Part shown: positions 53,862 through 62,646 of the stretch, piece after piece
Numbering within the stretch: the first letter of the stretch is position 1
Layout: each line of letters begins with the position of its first letter
NCBI RefSeq assembly: GCF_029504695.1
Contig: NZ_JAQFIN010000001.1
Coordinates: 124,001 to 188,000 of the forward strand
Direction: 5' to 3'
DNA length: 64,000 bases
From: Parabacteroides sp. PF5-6
Lineage (GTDB): Bacteria; Bacteroidota; Bacteroidia; Bacteroidales; Tannerellaceae
Translations under genes and position numbers: made by a program
Notes under the pieces: model-generated
The model's input: the letters and a program-made list of their open reading frames with translations, nothing else
Database searches by the model: none
What the model was told of the DNA's origin: nothing

Positions 53862-55349
53862 TTAAAGTAATGAATTATAGATATAATCCATATCCACATT
53901 CCGCCTCACTAAGGTGGCTAATTTATCGTATTGTTCGTTTTTGAATGCCTTATAGTCAAAAGAAGTATTATTTTCTTTCTGCTCGAATCCTTCTGCCAGG
54001 TGATCGAGCACGGCGGGATTGTCCAGGATCCCATGCATATAGCTTCCCCAGCAGTGTGCATCCAGGTAAAACCCTTCTTCCCGGCCATCTGTCAGACGGA
54101 CAAGCGGATGGGCTGTAGCGCCGTCGATCAGGCGGCTGCGTCCCATGTGGATCTCATAGCCTTCGCAGTGGTTCTCGCGGGTGGACGGCAGGAAGGTGAA
54201 GTGACTCTGCGTGGTTATCTTTTCGTTTTCAATGGTTGTGATAAGGGGTAAGAGTCCCAGTCCGGGAACAGCCGGGATATTGCCTTCCAGGCCCAACGGG
54301 TCTTCCAGGCGCATGCCCAACATTTGGTATCCGCCGCATATACCGATCACTTTCTTTCCGTTTTTGTAGGCTTTCACGATCGCTTCGGCCATGCCGTTAG
54401 CCCGGATACCCTGCAGATCGGCCAGGGTATTCTTGGAGCCGGGCAGGATCACGATGTCCGCTTTCTCCACTTCGTCGGTATCGTGGGTATAATAGGCATT
54501 GAAGCGCGGATCGGTCTCCAACACATCGAAATCGGTGAAGTTCGACATGCGTTTCAATAAGACGATGGCCACATTGATCTTACCTTCTTTATAGGTATTG
54601 GTTTTCATCTCCAAGGCAACCGAATCTTCTTCTTCGATCTTGATGTCCCGGAAATAGGGGATGATACCCACTACGGGGATGCCGGTCAGTTCTTGAATCA
54701 TCGCGCGTCCCTCTGCAAAGATTGCGATATCGCCCCGGAATTTATTGATGATAATGCCTTTGACGCGCGCTTTCTCCTCCGGACGAAGCAGGGCGATCGT
54801 GCCGTAGACCGAACCGAAAACGCCGCCCCGGTCGATATCGGCAATCAGGTAGGTAGAAGCCCCGGTGGCGATGGCCATGCGCATATTGGTGATGTCGCGG
54901 TCGCGCAGGTTCAGTTCGGATATGCTGCCGGCACCTTCCAGCACGATCGGATTGAAACGTGCGTCGAGCCGTTGAAAAGCCGCAGTCACTTCCCCGAACA
55001 ACTCTTCTTTCCCGATCTCATCGCGGAAATATTCCTGCGCCGACATATTGCCGATCGGCCTGCCGTTGAGGATCACTTGCGAACTCTTATCGTGCGTCGG
55101 TTTGAGCAAGACCGGGTTCATATCCGTATGCGGCGTAATGCCGCAGGCCTCGGCCTGCACGACCTGCGCCCGCCCCATCTCGCCCCCTTCCGGAGTCGAG
55201 TAGGAGTTGAGTGACATATTTTGTGCTTTGAACGGAGCCGGCCAGTAACCGTCCTGTTGAAATATCCGGCAGAAAGCCGCGTTGATCACACTCTTGCCCG
55301 CGTCGGAACAAGTGCCGACAAACATGATAGGTTTTAATCTCTGGTCCAT
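53862..55349 (-). CDS. cobQ: Cobyric acid synthase CobQ
   Basis: I chose the ATG at 55349 (MDQRLKPIMFVGTCSDAGKS): the conserved protein begins there, and a -7 box at 55367-55374 would overlap the longer form. The 495-residue protein has the N-terminal ATP-binding synthetase domain (MFVGTCSDAGKSVINAAFCRIF, FKAQNMSLNS) and a C-terminal glutamine amidotransferase domain (VIGICGGYQMLG with the catalytic Cys; MHGIL). It amidates four side chains of adenosyl-cobyrinic a,c-diamide in cobalamin synthesis. No other corrin genes are nearby. Confidence 0.95.
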   Translation of the reverse strand: MDQRLKPIMFVGTCSDAGKSVINAAFCRIFQQDGYWPAPFKAQNMSLNSYSTPEGGEMGRAQVVQAEACGITPHTDMNPVLLKPTHDKSSQVILNGRPIGNMSAQEYFRDEIGKEELFGEVTAAFQRLDARFNPIVLEGAGSISELNLRDRDITNMRMAIATGASTYLIADIDRGGVFGSVYGTIALLRPEEKARVKGIIINKFRGDIAIFAEGRAMIQELTGIPVVGIIPYFRDIKIEEEDSVALEMKTNTYKEGKINVAIVLLKRMSNFTDFDVLETDPRFNAYYTHDTDEVEKADIVILPGSKNTLADLQGIRANGMAEAIVKAYKNGKKVIGICGGYQMLGMRLEDPLGLEGNIPAVPGLGLLPLITTIENEKITTQSHFTFLPSTRENHCEGYEIHMGRSRLIDGATAHPLVRLTDGREEGFYLDAHCWGSYMHGILDNPAVLDHLAEGFEQKENNTSFDYKAFKNEQYDKLATLVRRNVDMDYIYNSLL

Positions 55350-55366
55350 AAAAGAATTTCTCTGCG

Positions 55367-55374
55367 CAAAAGTA
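55367..55374 (-). promoter_or_regulatory. -7 box (TACTTTTG) of cobQ
   Basis: Minus-strand TACTTTTG matches TAnnTTTG, with a TTG 20 bases upstream, and lies 18 bp before the chosen start at 55349. It supports the shorter reading of cobQ. Confidence 0.55.
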
Positions 55375-55419
55375 AAACAAAGCAGCCTGAAAAACAACCT
55401 TATTGGCGAGACTATTCAC

Positions 55420-55505
55420 TTGTTGATAATTATCAACAAACTTGTTGATAGTTATCAACAGATCTGTTGACAATTATCAACAAATGTGTTGACGGTTATC
55501 AACAA
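55420..55505. repeat. Four-unit TTGTTGATAA/TTATCAACAA array, exact 22-bp pitch
   Basis: Twenty-base dyads start at 55420, 55442, 55464 and 55486. The first, TTGTTGATAATTATCAACAA, is a perfect palindrome; the others differ at a few central or outer positions. Units are separated by 2 bases. The array lies between the divergent cobQ and hipB promoters. A two-unit copy with matching left flank lies at 328-369. The even pitch puts all units on one face of the helix. Confidence 0.9.
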
Positions 55506-55590
55506 ACAAATAATCCTGCCAAAAAGAGATTTTTCTACCTCGATAAAACCCGGATTGCCCGGCATAATGTGTACACTTCTATCGGAAAGA

Positions 55591-55606
55591 TGCAATATAT
55601 TGCCTA
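55591..55606 (+). promoter_or_regulatory. hip operator 1 (TGCAATATATTGCCTA)
   Basis: TGCAATATATTGCCTA contains the perfect palindrome GCAATATATTGC and is repeated exactly at 55652-55667, on the other side of the promoter. It is followed by AATAGGCAA, giving a second overlapping dyad. This paired layout fits autorepression by the HipB protein. Confidence 0.7.
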
Positions 55607-55635
55607 AATAGGCAATTTTATTCCAATTTCTTTCT

Positions 55636-55643
55636 TATATTTG
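55636..55643 (+). promoter_or_regulatory. -7 box (TATATTTG) of the hip operon
   Basis: TATATTTG matches TAnnTTTG between the two operator copies; transcription would start near 55650. Confidence 0.6.
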
Positions 55644-55651
55644 CCGATAAA

Positions 55652-55667
55652 TGCAATATATTGCCTA
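55652..55667 (+). promoter_or_regulatory. hip operator 2 (TGCAATATATTGCCTA)
   Basis: Exact second copy of the 16-bp site. It overlaps the first in-frame ATG (55651), which argues that translation starts at the next ATG, 55669. Confidence 0.7.
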
Positions 55668-55668
55668 T

Positions 55669-55875
55669 ATGGACATATTTGAAACCCTAAAGCAACGCCG
55701 CCTACTCTTGGACATCACGCAACAGGATTTGGCGGACTTCTCCGGAATAGGACTTCGGACGATCCGGCAGCTTGAAGCCGGAAAGGGAAACCCCTCTGTC
55801 GAGACGTTAAGTCGCCTGTTGGATGTGTTGGGAATGGAAATAGATATACGCGTTAAGAAACCGAAAAATGTATGA
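55669..55875 (+). CDS. hipB: HipB-like XRE antitoxin/repressor
   Basis: I chose the ATG at 55669 because the ATG at 55651 lies within the second operator copy; the longer form adds six residues. The 68-residue protein is one HTH_3 (XRE) domain: ITQQDLADFSGIGLRTIRQLEAGKGNPSVETLSRLLDVLG. In hip modules this protein represses its own operon and binds the toxin complex. Two identical 16-bp sites flank the promoter. The stop overlaps the next start by 4 bp (ATGA). Confidence 0.88.
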   Translation: MDIFETLKQRRLLLDITQQDLADFSGIGLRTIRQLEAGKGNPSVETLSRLLDVLGMEIDIRVKKPKNV

Positions 55876-56198
55876 GAGTTGCGAACGTTTATAATAATAA
55901 GGTATTGGCCGGGCAGTTGATTGAAGAAGACAACCGCACGTACACTTTTCGCTATGATCCTGTTTACTATAGTGATAGCGACAAATCAGCCATCAGTCTG
56001 ACGCTTCCCAAAACAATGGAGCCTTATCATTCGACGGATTTATTCCCTTTCTTTTCCAATCTATTGTCGGAAGGGGTAAACAGGCAGGTGCAACTGCAAG
56101 TCTATCAGTTGGATGAAAAGGATGAATTCGGTTTGTTGGTAAAGACTGCCGAATACGACAGCATTGGAAGTATAACGGTTAAAGAAATTCAGTTATGA
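55872..56198 (+). CDS. hipS: HipS-like protein (separate HipA N-terminal domain)
   Basis: The 108-residue protein matches the HipA N-terminal subdomain: VYNNKVLAGQLIEED, ISLTLPKTMEPY and DLFPFFSNLLSEGVNRQ. In most organisms this is fused to the kinase; here it is a separate gene, overlapping both neighbours by 4 bp. This is the layout of the HipBST tripartite toxin-antitoxin system, in which HipS is the antitoxin that blocks the kinase. As I recall, the E. coli HipS uses a tryptophan for this; no Trp is present here, so blocking would use another residue. Confidence 0.85.
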   Translation: MRVANVYNNKVLAGQLIEEDNRTYTFRYDPVYYSDSDKSAISLTLPKTMEPYHSTDLFPFFSNLLSEGVNRQVQLQVYQLDEKDEFGLLVKTAEYDSIGSITVKEIQL

Positions 56199-57214
56199 CA
56201 TTGAATATTTCTCATTGTCCGGGGACATTAGCTGCCGGTTATCACACCTATAGCCAAACCGCTTTGCGTAGGGTCTTTGATAATAAGAAGGTAAATCATT
56301 TGTTGAATTTTTCAAATGATGACAAGGCGCGCGCAGAGATGGTTGGGAATATGGCCAAGATTTCCATTTCCGGTGTTCAGGAGAAATTGACGGCTGTTAT
56401 TCGTGACGGACAAATTGCACTGGCGCCGGAAGGAACGCAGGGACGCTATATCATTAAGCCGATCCCGGATTATAAGCGGATACGATACAGGCACTTCATG
56501 CCGGCCAATGAACATCTGACCATGCAGATCGCCCGTCAGGTCTATCGTATCCATACGGCGGAGAATGCAATGATCTTCTTTCAGGATGGCGAACCGGCCT
56601 ATATCACCAAACGTTTTGACGTCGAAGCCAACGGCAGTAAAATAGCGCAGGAGAACTTTGCCTCTTTGTTGGGACGGAGTGCGAAAATCAATGGGGACAA
56701 CTTTAAATACGGGGGCGATTACCTGGACATAAAACAGTTGTTCACCACTTATGTGGCTGCATGGAAAGTAGAGATCTCCAAGTTTTTTAAGTTGGTCCTG
56801 TTCAATTATATTTTTGCCAATGGAGATGCGCACCTGATCAATTTCTCTTTGCAGCAAACACCGAATGGGGATTATATCCTGAGTCCGGCTTACGACCTGG
56901 TCAATAGTTCGCTGCATATGGATGATACGGACTTTGCATTGGAGGGTGGTTTGTTTCCGGCCGAATACAAATCCACCCTGTATAAAGAAAAAGGGCATCC
57001 TTGCCAGGAGGACTTCCGGACATTCGGGGAGTTGTTGGAGGTTCCGGAGCGGCAAATCTCCCATATTATTCATGAGTTTCTGGCGAAGCCCTCATTGGTT
57101 TACACATTGATTGACCATTCGTTTTTGGATGAACGGATGAAGCGAATGTATAAGCGGAGTTACGAGGAGAGAATGGAGCGATTTAAACGAGTAGCTGATC
57201 GTGTGCATTACTAA
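56195..57214 (+). CDS. hipT: HipT-like serine kinase toxin
   Basis: The 339-residue protein is a HipA C-terminal kinase without the N-terminal subdomain. Visible motifs are the Ser-Ile-Ser Gly-loop sites Ser57 and Ser59 (KISISGVQEKL), the catalytic Asp211 and Asn216 in NGDAHLINFSL, and the metal-binding Asp234 in PAYDLVN. HipA-type kinases phosphorylate aminoacyl-tRNA synthetases and stop growth; HipT of E. coli targets TrpRS. The SIS spacing resembles HipT rather than HipA. The target here is unknown. Confidence 0.9.
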   Translation: MTLNISHCPGTLAAGYHTYSQTALRRVFDNKKVNHLLNFSNDDKARAEMVGNMAKISISGVQEKLTAVIRDGQIALAPEGTQGRYIIKPIPDYKRIRYRHFMPANEHLTMQIARQVYRIHTAENAMIFFQDGEPAYITKRFDVEANGSKIAQENFASLLGRSAKINGDNFKYGGDYLDIKQLFTTYVAAWKVEISKFFKLVLFNYIFANGDAHLINFSLQQTPNGDYILSPAYDLVNSSLHMDDTDFALEGGLFPAEYKSTLYKEKGHPCQEDFRTFGELLEVPERQISHIIHEFLAKPSLVYTLIDHSFLDERMKRMYKRSYEERMERFKRVADRVHY

Positions 57215-57226
57215 TTATTTTATTTG

Positions 57227-57234
57227 TAACTTTG
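57227..57234 (+). promoter_or_regulatory. -7 box (TAACTTTG) of the mannoside-locus regulator
   Basis: TAACTTTG matches TAnnTTTG and lies 2 bp before the first ATG (57236), which favours the ATG at 57254 as the start. Confidence 0.55.
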
Positions 57235-57253
57235 AATGACGAATTCAAAACGC

Positions 57254-60200
57254 ATGAGAATACGCTATCTTTTAATCCTTTGTTTTTTGTGCCGGATAGT
57301 CCAGTTGTCTGCTGATATTCAGTATCAGCAAGCTAAAATATTCAATTCATTGCAAGGATTATCCAACCTGAAGATCAACAGTATCGTTCAGGATAAGAAA
57401 GGTTATATCTGGGTGGCGACTGAAGATGGACTGAATCGGTTCGATGGTTATTCTTTTACGGTCTACCACCAGAAAGACAACGACTCCACATCGTTGACAA
57501 ACAATTATATTACTACGCTCTGTTATGATTCCGGGAACCGTCTGTGGATCGGTACACTCAGTGGATTGCAATATTATGATGACCAGTCGGAATGTTTTGT
57601 GAAACAGAGATTCGAAGAAACGGAAGATTCGACATCGCAGGATTCGTATAACTGGATTATGGAAGACTCCCGGAAAAATATCTGGTTCAGCATCGACAAC
57701 CGGGGCGTATTAAAGTATTCACCACAAACCGGAGAAAGTGTTTTGTATCTATCGATCGCGGACGGAGGTGAATTATGCAGTAAATATGTGCGTCATATCG
57801 CAGAAGATAAGGCCGGAAATATCTGGTTTACTTCATTCGATAACGGCCTGTCGGTATGGAATGTATCGACGAATGCCTTTGCCCATTACAATCAGAATAA
57901 TAGTGATTTACCCACCAATTCCGTATTGCGGATTATGCCGCTTCGCGATGGCAGGATGCTTATTTCTACATTGGGGAACGGACTGTATACCCTGGATCAT
58001 GCCTCCGGAAAGATTGAACGGATGGCGCCCGACATAACCGCTTTTGCCATCGAGCAGATCAGTGATGATGCGGTATTAATCGGAACGGAAGGGGAGGGAC
58101 TATTGATTCTCGATGTAAATAAAAAAGCGCTCTATCCGCATCCGGCGATCCCCAGGCAACGACACGATATGGTGAACAGTAAAATACATTATATCGTAGA
58201 GGATAAGAATGGGAACCTGTGGCTGGGCATGTTCAATGACGGGCTTTGTTATTTGCAGAAAGAACCCGATGGCTTTACCCGTTACAAGCGCGATTTCGAT
58301 CATGCGAACTCTTTGAGTTACGGACAGGTGACGGGAATAGTCGAAGACAAACAGGGGAATATCTATTTCTCTACCGATGGCGGAGGATTAAACTATTACC
58401 ATAGAACGACCGGCCAATATACCCATTACAAGCATGATGTAAACAACCCTTCGTCATTGCCTGATGACGCGGTGGTCAGTGTCTTCTGTGATAGCCGGGG
58501 AAAGATCTGGGCGGGGACCTATATCGGGGGATTATGTACGTTGGATGAATCTACCGGTACATTCAAATCCTACCGACACACGAAAGACGCCCATAGCCTG
58601 CCGGGCGATTACGTCCGGAGCATTACCGAAGACAAGCAACAAAACCTCTGGATCGGTACGGAAGGAAATGGGATCAGTTATTTCAATCCTCGGACGGAAA
58701 CATTCACAAACTATTCGGCCACGCAATACCCCGGTTTTATTTCCGACTATGTCACGATGACTTACCTGCAAGGAGATCATACCTTGTGGATCGGCAGTTA
58801 TTCCGGTATTTGCCGTTTGCATATCGAAAGTCAAACATTCGAAAGTTACAACTCGGACCCTCTGGTGAAGAATCTGTTTATCTTCAGCATCGTCGAAGAT
58901 ACTGCCGGGCATATCTGGGTCGGTACATCCTCCGGGTTGTACACATTCGACGCTGCAAATAACCGGTTTGAGATTCATGACTTGTCTGCGATATCAAAAA
59001 GGAATCTTTCGGTCAATGGCATTGTATCGTACCCAAACGAATTATGGCTCAGCACCAATGAAGGCATAGTCTGTTACCTCCCGAAACACAGGCAGGTGAA
59101 GAAGATAATCAACAATAACGACCTGGGCGGTATCGCTTTTCTCCGGTCGTCGTATTATAAAAGCCCGCAAAATGAGATTTTCTTCGGGGGAGCCAACGGT
59201 TGTTACTCCTTTTTCCCGGATAAAATGGATTTGAATGAGTATGCCCCCAAGGTTTATATTACCGGATTGGATATATTCAACGAACCCATCACCGTGGGGA
59301 AGCCTCACAACGGCCGGATCTTGTTGGGTCAATCACTCGAATACACCGATGAACTTGTGCTCAAATATTCGGAGAATACGTTTACGATCCGTTTCACGTC
59401 TCCCACCGCGCTCTACCCGGCTTCCATCTCTTATATGTGCCAGTTGGAAGGAGCGGATAAGCAATGGGTATCCTTTCCTTCTACGCTGCAAAGCGTAACC
59501 TATGCGAACCTTTCGCCCGGCACCTATACCTTTCAGATCTATGCCAGCAATATTCCGGGATATCTTCCGGACAATATCACATCGTTGACCCTTAGAGTGC
59601 TGCCGCCACTCTGGCTGACCTGGTGGGCTAAACTGGCGTATGTCGTGTTGACGATAGGCCTTTTTGTGTTGGTGTTCAGAGTGATATACGGAAGGATGAA
59701 AGACCGGAATGCTTTGCAGATGGAGAAAATGAAGGCGAAAAAGCAGGAAGAACTCAATCAGAGTAAGATGCAGTTCTTCACCAATATAAGCCATGAATTC
59801 CGGACGCCACTGACTCTTATCATCTCCCCGTTGAAGGATATGTACGAGCAGGAGAGTGACTCCAAAAAGGCGTATGCGATAAAGATGATCCTTCGCAATG
59901 CCAATCGTCTGTTGCAATTGATCAATCAGATCCTCGACTTGCGCAAAGCGGAAAACAACCATATCGATCTGCATGTGCAGCCCATCGACCTGGAATTGTT
60001 TATTACGCATTTCATCGAATTCTTCTCCGATACGTTGGAGCGGAAGAAGATCACATTGTCGACACAATATATTACGCCGGGCATGGTGATCTGGTACGAT
60101 CCCGATTTGCTGGAGAAATGTTTGTACAACCTGTTCTCGAATGCACTGAAATTTACTCCCGAAGGCGGACGTATCCATATTGGGGCAGACCGCTCGGACA

Positions 60201-61336
60201 CAGGAACGATCCTGTTGCGTGTTGAAGATAACGGCTGTGGCATCCATAAAAAAGAAATACCCTATCTGTTCGATCGTTTCTATCTGGGAGAGTTCTCGGC
60301 GAGTTCGGGAACCGGTATCGGCCTGCATTTTGTCAAAACAATCGTCGAACTGCATAAAGGAAAGGTGACGGCAGAAGGAGAAGAGGGTGTGGGCAGTATA
60401 TTTACGATCCATATCCCGGAAGGAAACAAGCATTTCGATGCGGCAGTTGTCAATGAAACTCCTTGGTTGCCAGAAAATACAAACCGGAAACCGATTGAGC
60501 CCCATCTCGATCGGGATGAAAACCTGCCGGAAGAGTTTCCTTGGGAAAAAATAACGGACGGAAAGAATAAACCGACAGTACTCTTGGTGGAAGATGAATA
60601 CGATATGCGCGCGTATATCCATCAGGAATTATCCCCTTTTTATCAGGTAATAGAAACCAATAATGGCCGCGAAGCATTATCTAAACTGCAAACGATCGAA
60701 CCCGATCTCATTGTGTCGGACATCATGATGCCTGAAATGAACGGCATCGATTTCTGCCGTATTGTGAAAGAGAATATGGACACCTGCCATATTCCCGTGA
60801 TCCTGCTTACGGCCAATCAGGATATCGAACAGCAATTCGAAGGATTGGAGACCGGAGCCGACAGCTATATTATCAAACCTTTCCATATCCATTATCTACG
60901 CATCCGCATCCGCAAGCTTTTGGAAATGCGGAAAAAGATGCAAGCCAAATTCAATAAATTGTTGAATGCCGAACCGCAAGAGATCGAAGCGGTCAATCCC
61001 GATGAAGTCTTGTTGCAGAAATGTATGGATTATATCCGTGCGAACCTTTCCGATACGGATCTGTCTGTCGAGAATATGGCCAAAGAGATGTTTATAAGCC
61101 GCGCCCATTTACACCGCAAGATAAAAGTCCTGACCGGCAATAGCCCGATTGAACTAATCAAGATCCTTCGGATGAAACAGGCAGCTTACCTGTTGGAAAC
61201 CGGAACCCAAACCATTGCTGAGGTCGCTTACCAGACCGGCTTTAATTCCCCTTCTTATTTCAGTCGCCGCTTCAATGACTATTGGGGTGTTTACCCCACT
61301 GTATATGTGCAAAATCTTCGTTCGGAGAAGGAGTAA
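57254..61336 (+). CDS. Hybrid two-component regulator with Reg_prop sensor
   Basis: I chose the ATG at 57254 (MRIRYLLILCF, signal peptide), since the -7 box sits against the ATG at 57236. Residue numbers below count from 57236. Two seven-bladed Reg_prop propellers (about 25-690, repeated GNIWFGT-like strands), a Y_Y_Y domain (about 715-790) and a TM helix (about 795-815) are followed by HisKA with phospho-His853 (NISHEFRTP), HATPase (NLFSNALKF, GTGIGLHFVK), a receiver with Asp1162 (IVSDIMMPEMNG) and an AraC domain (about 1265-1366). Such proteins bind oligosaccharides in the periplasm and switch on the adjacent utilisation genes, here GH130 and the symporter. Confidence 0.95.
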   Translation: MRIRYLLILCFLCRIVQLSADIQYQQAKIFNSLQGLSNLKINSIVQDKKGYIWVATEDGLNRFDGYSFTVYHQKDNDSTSLTNNYITTLCYDSGNRLWIGTLSGLQYYDDQSECFVKQRFEETEDSTSQDSYNWIMEDSRKNIWFSIDNRGVLKYSPQTGESVLYLSIADGGELCSKYVRHIAEDKAGNIWFTSFDNGLSVWNVSTNAFAHYNQNNSDLPTNSVLRIMPLRDGRMLISTLGNGLYTLDHASGKIERMAPDITAFAIEQISDDAVLIGTEGEGLLILDVNKKALYPHPAIPRQRHDMVNSKIHYIVEDKNGNLWLGMFNDGLCYLQKEPDGFTRYKRDFDHANSLSYGQVTGIVEDKQGNIYFSTDGGGLNYYHRTTGQYTHYKHDVNNPSSLPDDAVVSVFCDSRGKIWAGTYIGGLCTLDESTGTFKSYRHTKDAHSLPGDYVRSITEDKQQNLWIGTEGNGISYFNPRTETFTNYSATQYPGFISDYVTMTYLQGDHTLWIGSYSGICRLHIESQTFESYNSDPLVKNLFIFSIVEDTAGHIWVGTSSGLYTFDAANNRFEIHDLSAISKRNLSVNGIVSYPNELWLSTNEGIVCYLPKHRQVKKIINNNDLGGIAFLRSSYYKSPQNEIFFGGANGCYSFFPDKMDLNEYAPKVYITGLDIFNEPITVGKPHNGRILLGQSLEYTDELVLKYSENTFTIRFTSPTALYPASISYMCQLEGADKQWVSFPSTLQSVTYANLSPGTYTFQIYASNIPGYLPDNITSLTLRVLPPLWLTWWAKLAYVVLTIGLFVLVFRVIYGRMKDRNALQMEKMKAKKQEELNQSKMQFFTNISHEFRTPLTLIISPLKDMYEQESDSKKAYAIKMILRNANRLLQLINQILDLRKAENNHIDLHVQPIDLELFITHFIEFFSDTLERKKITLSTQYITPGMVIWYDPDLLEKCLYNLFSNALKFTPEGGRIHIGADRSDTGTILLRVEDNGCGIHKKEIPYLFDRFYLGEFSASSGTGIGLHFVKTIVELHKGKVTAEGEEGVGSIFTIHIPEGNKHFDAAVVNETPWLPENTNRKPIEPHLDRDENLPEEFPWEKITDGKNKPTVLLVEDEYDMRAYIHQELSPFYQVIETNNGREALSKLQTIEPDLIVSDIMMPEMNGIDFCRIVKENMDTCHIPVILLTANQDIEQQFEGLETGADSYIIKPFHIHYLRIRIRKLLEMRKKMQAKFNKLLNAEPQEIEAVNPDEVLLQKCMDYIRANLSDTDLSVENMAKEMFISRAHLHRKIKVLTGNSPIELIKILRMKQAAYLLETGTQTIAEVAYQTGFNSPSYFSRRFNDYWGVYPTVYVQNLRSEKE

Positions 61337-61404
61337 AGAAGCCGGGAATACATTTTTACATCTTTCAAATACAAAAATACATCACCATTCACCCCCTTGG
61401 TCGA

Positions 61405-61412
61405 TAGCTTTG
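61405..61412 (+). promoter_or_regulatory. -7 box (TAGCTTTG) before the GH130 gene
   Basis: TAGCTTTG matches TAnnTTTG, 34 bp before the ATG at 61447. No -33 TTTG is seen, as often at activator-dependent promoters; the A/T-rich 61346-61385 stretch would suit the regulator. Confidence 0.5.
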
Positions 61413-61446
61413 CAGTGTAGTTTAATTAATAACAGATTGCATTGCG

Positions 61447-62619
61447 ATGAATACATTATTTGCCTCACGCCTTCATGCGGTTACCGCTGAATATGAAACA
61501 TTGGTTTCATTGAAAAATACCCCGGTATTGCCCGGAAACGGAATAGTTGAACGTTATAAAAATCCGATATTGACAGCAGCACATGCCCCTGTGTTCTGGC
61601 GGTATGATATGAATCCGGAAACCAACCCTTATTTTATGGAGCGTTTCGGGATCAATGCTACGTTCAACGCCGGAGCGATCAAATGGAAAGATAAATATAT
61701 CCTGGCTGTGCGCGTGGAAGGGAACGATCGGAAATCATTCTTTGCCATTGCCGAAAGTCCGAATGGGATCGATAATTTCCGCTTTTGGGACTATCCGATT
61801 GTGATGCCCGAGATCGACAATCCCGATACTAACGTATACGATATGCGCCTGACCGCCCATGAAGACGGCTGGATTTACGGTATCTTCTGCACCGAAAGGA
61901 AAGACCCGCAGGCACCGGCAGGTGATCTGTCGTCGGCTGTGGCAGCCGCAGGCATTGCCCGTACCAAAGACCTGAAGAACTGGGAGCGCCTGCCTGATCT
62001 GAAATCGAAGAGCCAGCAGCGCAACGTCGCCTTACATCCCGAATTTGTCCAGGGTAAATACGCGCTCTATACCCGCCCACAGGATGGATTTATCGATGCC
62101 GGTAGCGGCGGAGGGATCGGTTGGGGACTGGTCGATGATATGACAAAGGCAGAGATTACGGAAGAAAAGATTATCAATCTGCGTTATTACCACACCATCA
62201 AAGAACTGAAAAACGGAGAAGGACCTCATCCGATCAAAACCCCGAAAGGCTGGCTGCACCTTGCCCATGGCGTGCGTGCTTGTGCGGCGGGACTTCGCTA
62301 CGTCTTGTATGTCTATCTCACCGATCTGGAAGACCCGACCCGAATCATTGCCGAACCGGCAGGACATATCCTGGCGCCTCAGGAGGATGAACGCGTTGGC
62401 GATGTGTCCAATGTCCTGTTCACCAATGGCTGGATAGCGGATGATGACGGTACGGTTTATCTCTATTATGCCTCTTGCGACACACGTATGCATGTGGCCG
62501 TATCGAGTGTAGATCGCTTACTGGACTACTGCCTCCATACTGCTCCGGATGGATTCCGTTCGGCAGCTTCGGTGCAGACGCTCACGGAAATCATTCGGAA
62601 AAATCAGGCATTAAAGTAA
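61447..62619 (+). CDS. GH130 beta-1,4-mannosylglucose phosphorylase
   Basis: The 390-residue protein matches the Bacteroides MGP group of GH130: [35 protein letters not shown] with the catalytic Asp132 (Asp131 in the B. fragilis enzyme), and [17 protein letters not shown]. It splits 4-O-beta-mannosyl-glucose with phosphate into mannose-1-phosphate and glucose, in the cytoplasm, without ATP. In B. fragilis it works with a mannanase, a symporter and mannobiose 2-epimerase. The next gene here is the expected symporter; the epimerase and mannanase are not in the window. Confidence 0.93.
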   Translation: MNTLFASRLHAVTAEYETLVSLKNTPVLPGNGIVERYKNPILTAAHAPVFWRYDMNPETNPYFMERFGINATFNAGAIKWKDKYILAVRVEGNDRKSFFAIAESPNGIDNFRFWDYPIVMPEIDNPDTNVYDMRLTAHEDGWIYGIFCTERKDPQAPAGDLSSAVAAAGIARTKDLKNWERLPDLKSKSQQRNVALHPEFVQGKYALYTRPQDGFIDAGSGGGIGWGLVDDMTKAEITEEKIINLRYYHTIKELKNGEGPHPIKTPKGWLHLAHGVRACAAGLRYVLYVYLTDLEDPTRIIAEPAGHILAPQEDERVGDVSNVLFTNGWIADDDGTVYLYYASCDTRMHVAVSSVDRLLDYCLHTAPDGFRSAASVQTLTEIIRKNQALK

Positions 62620-62646
62620 TAACTTTCTGTCTTATATCATTATACC

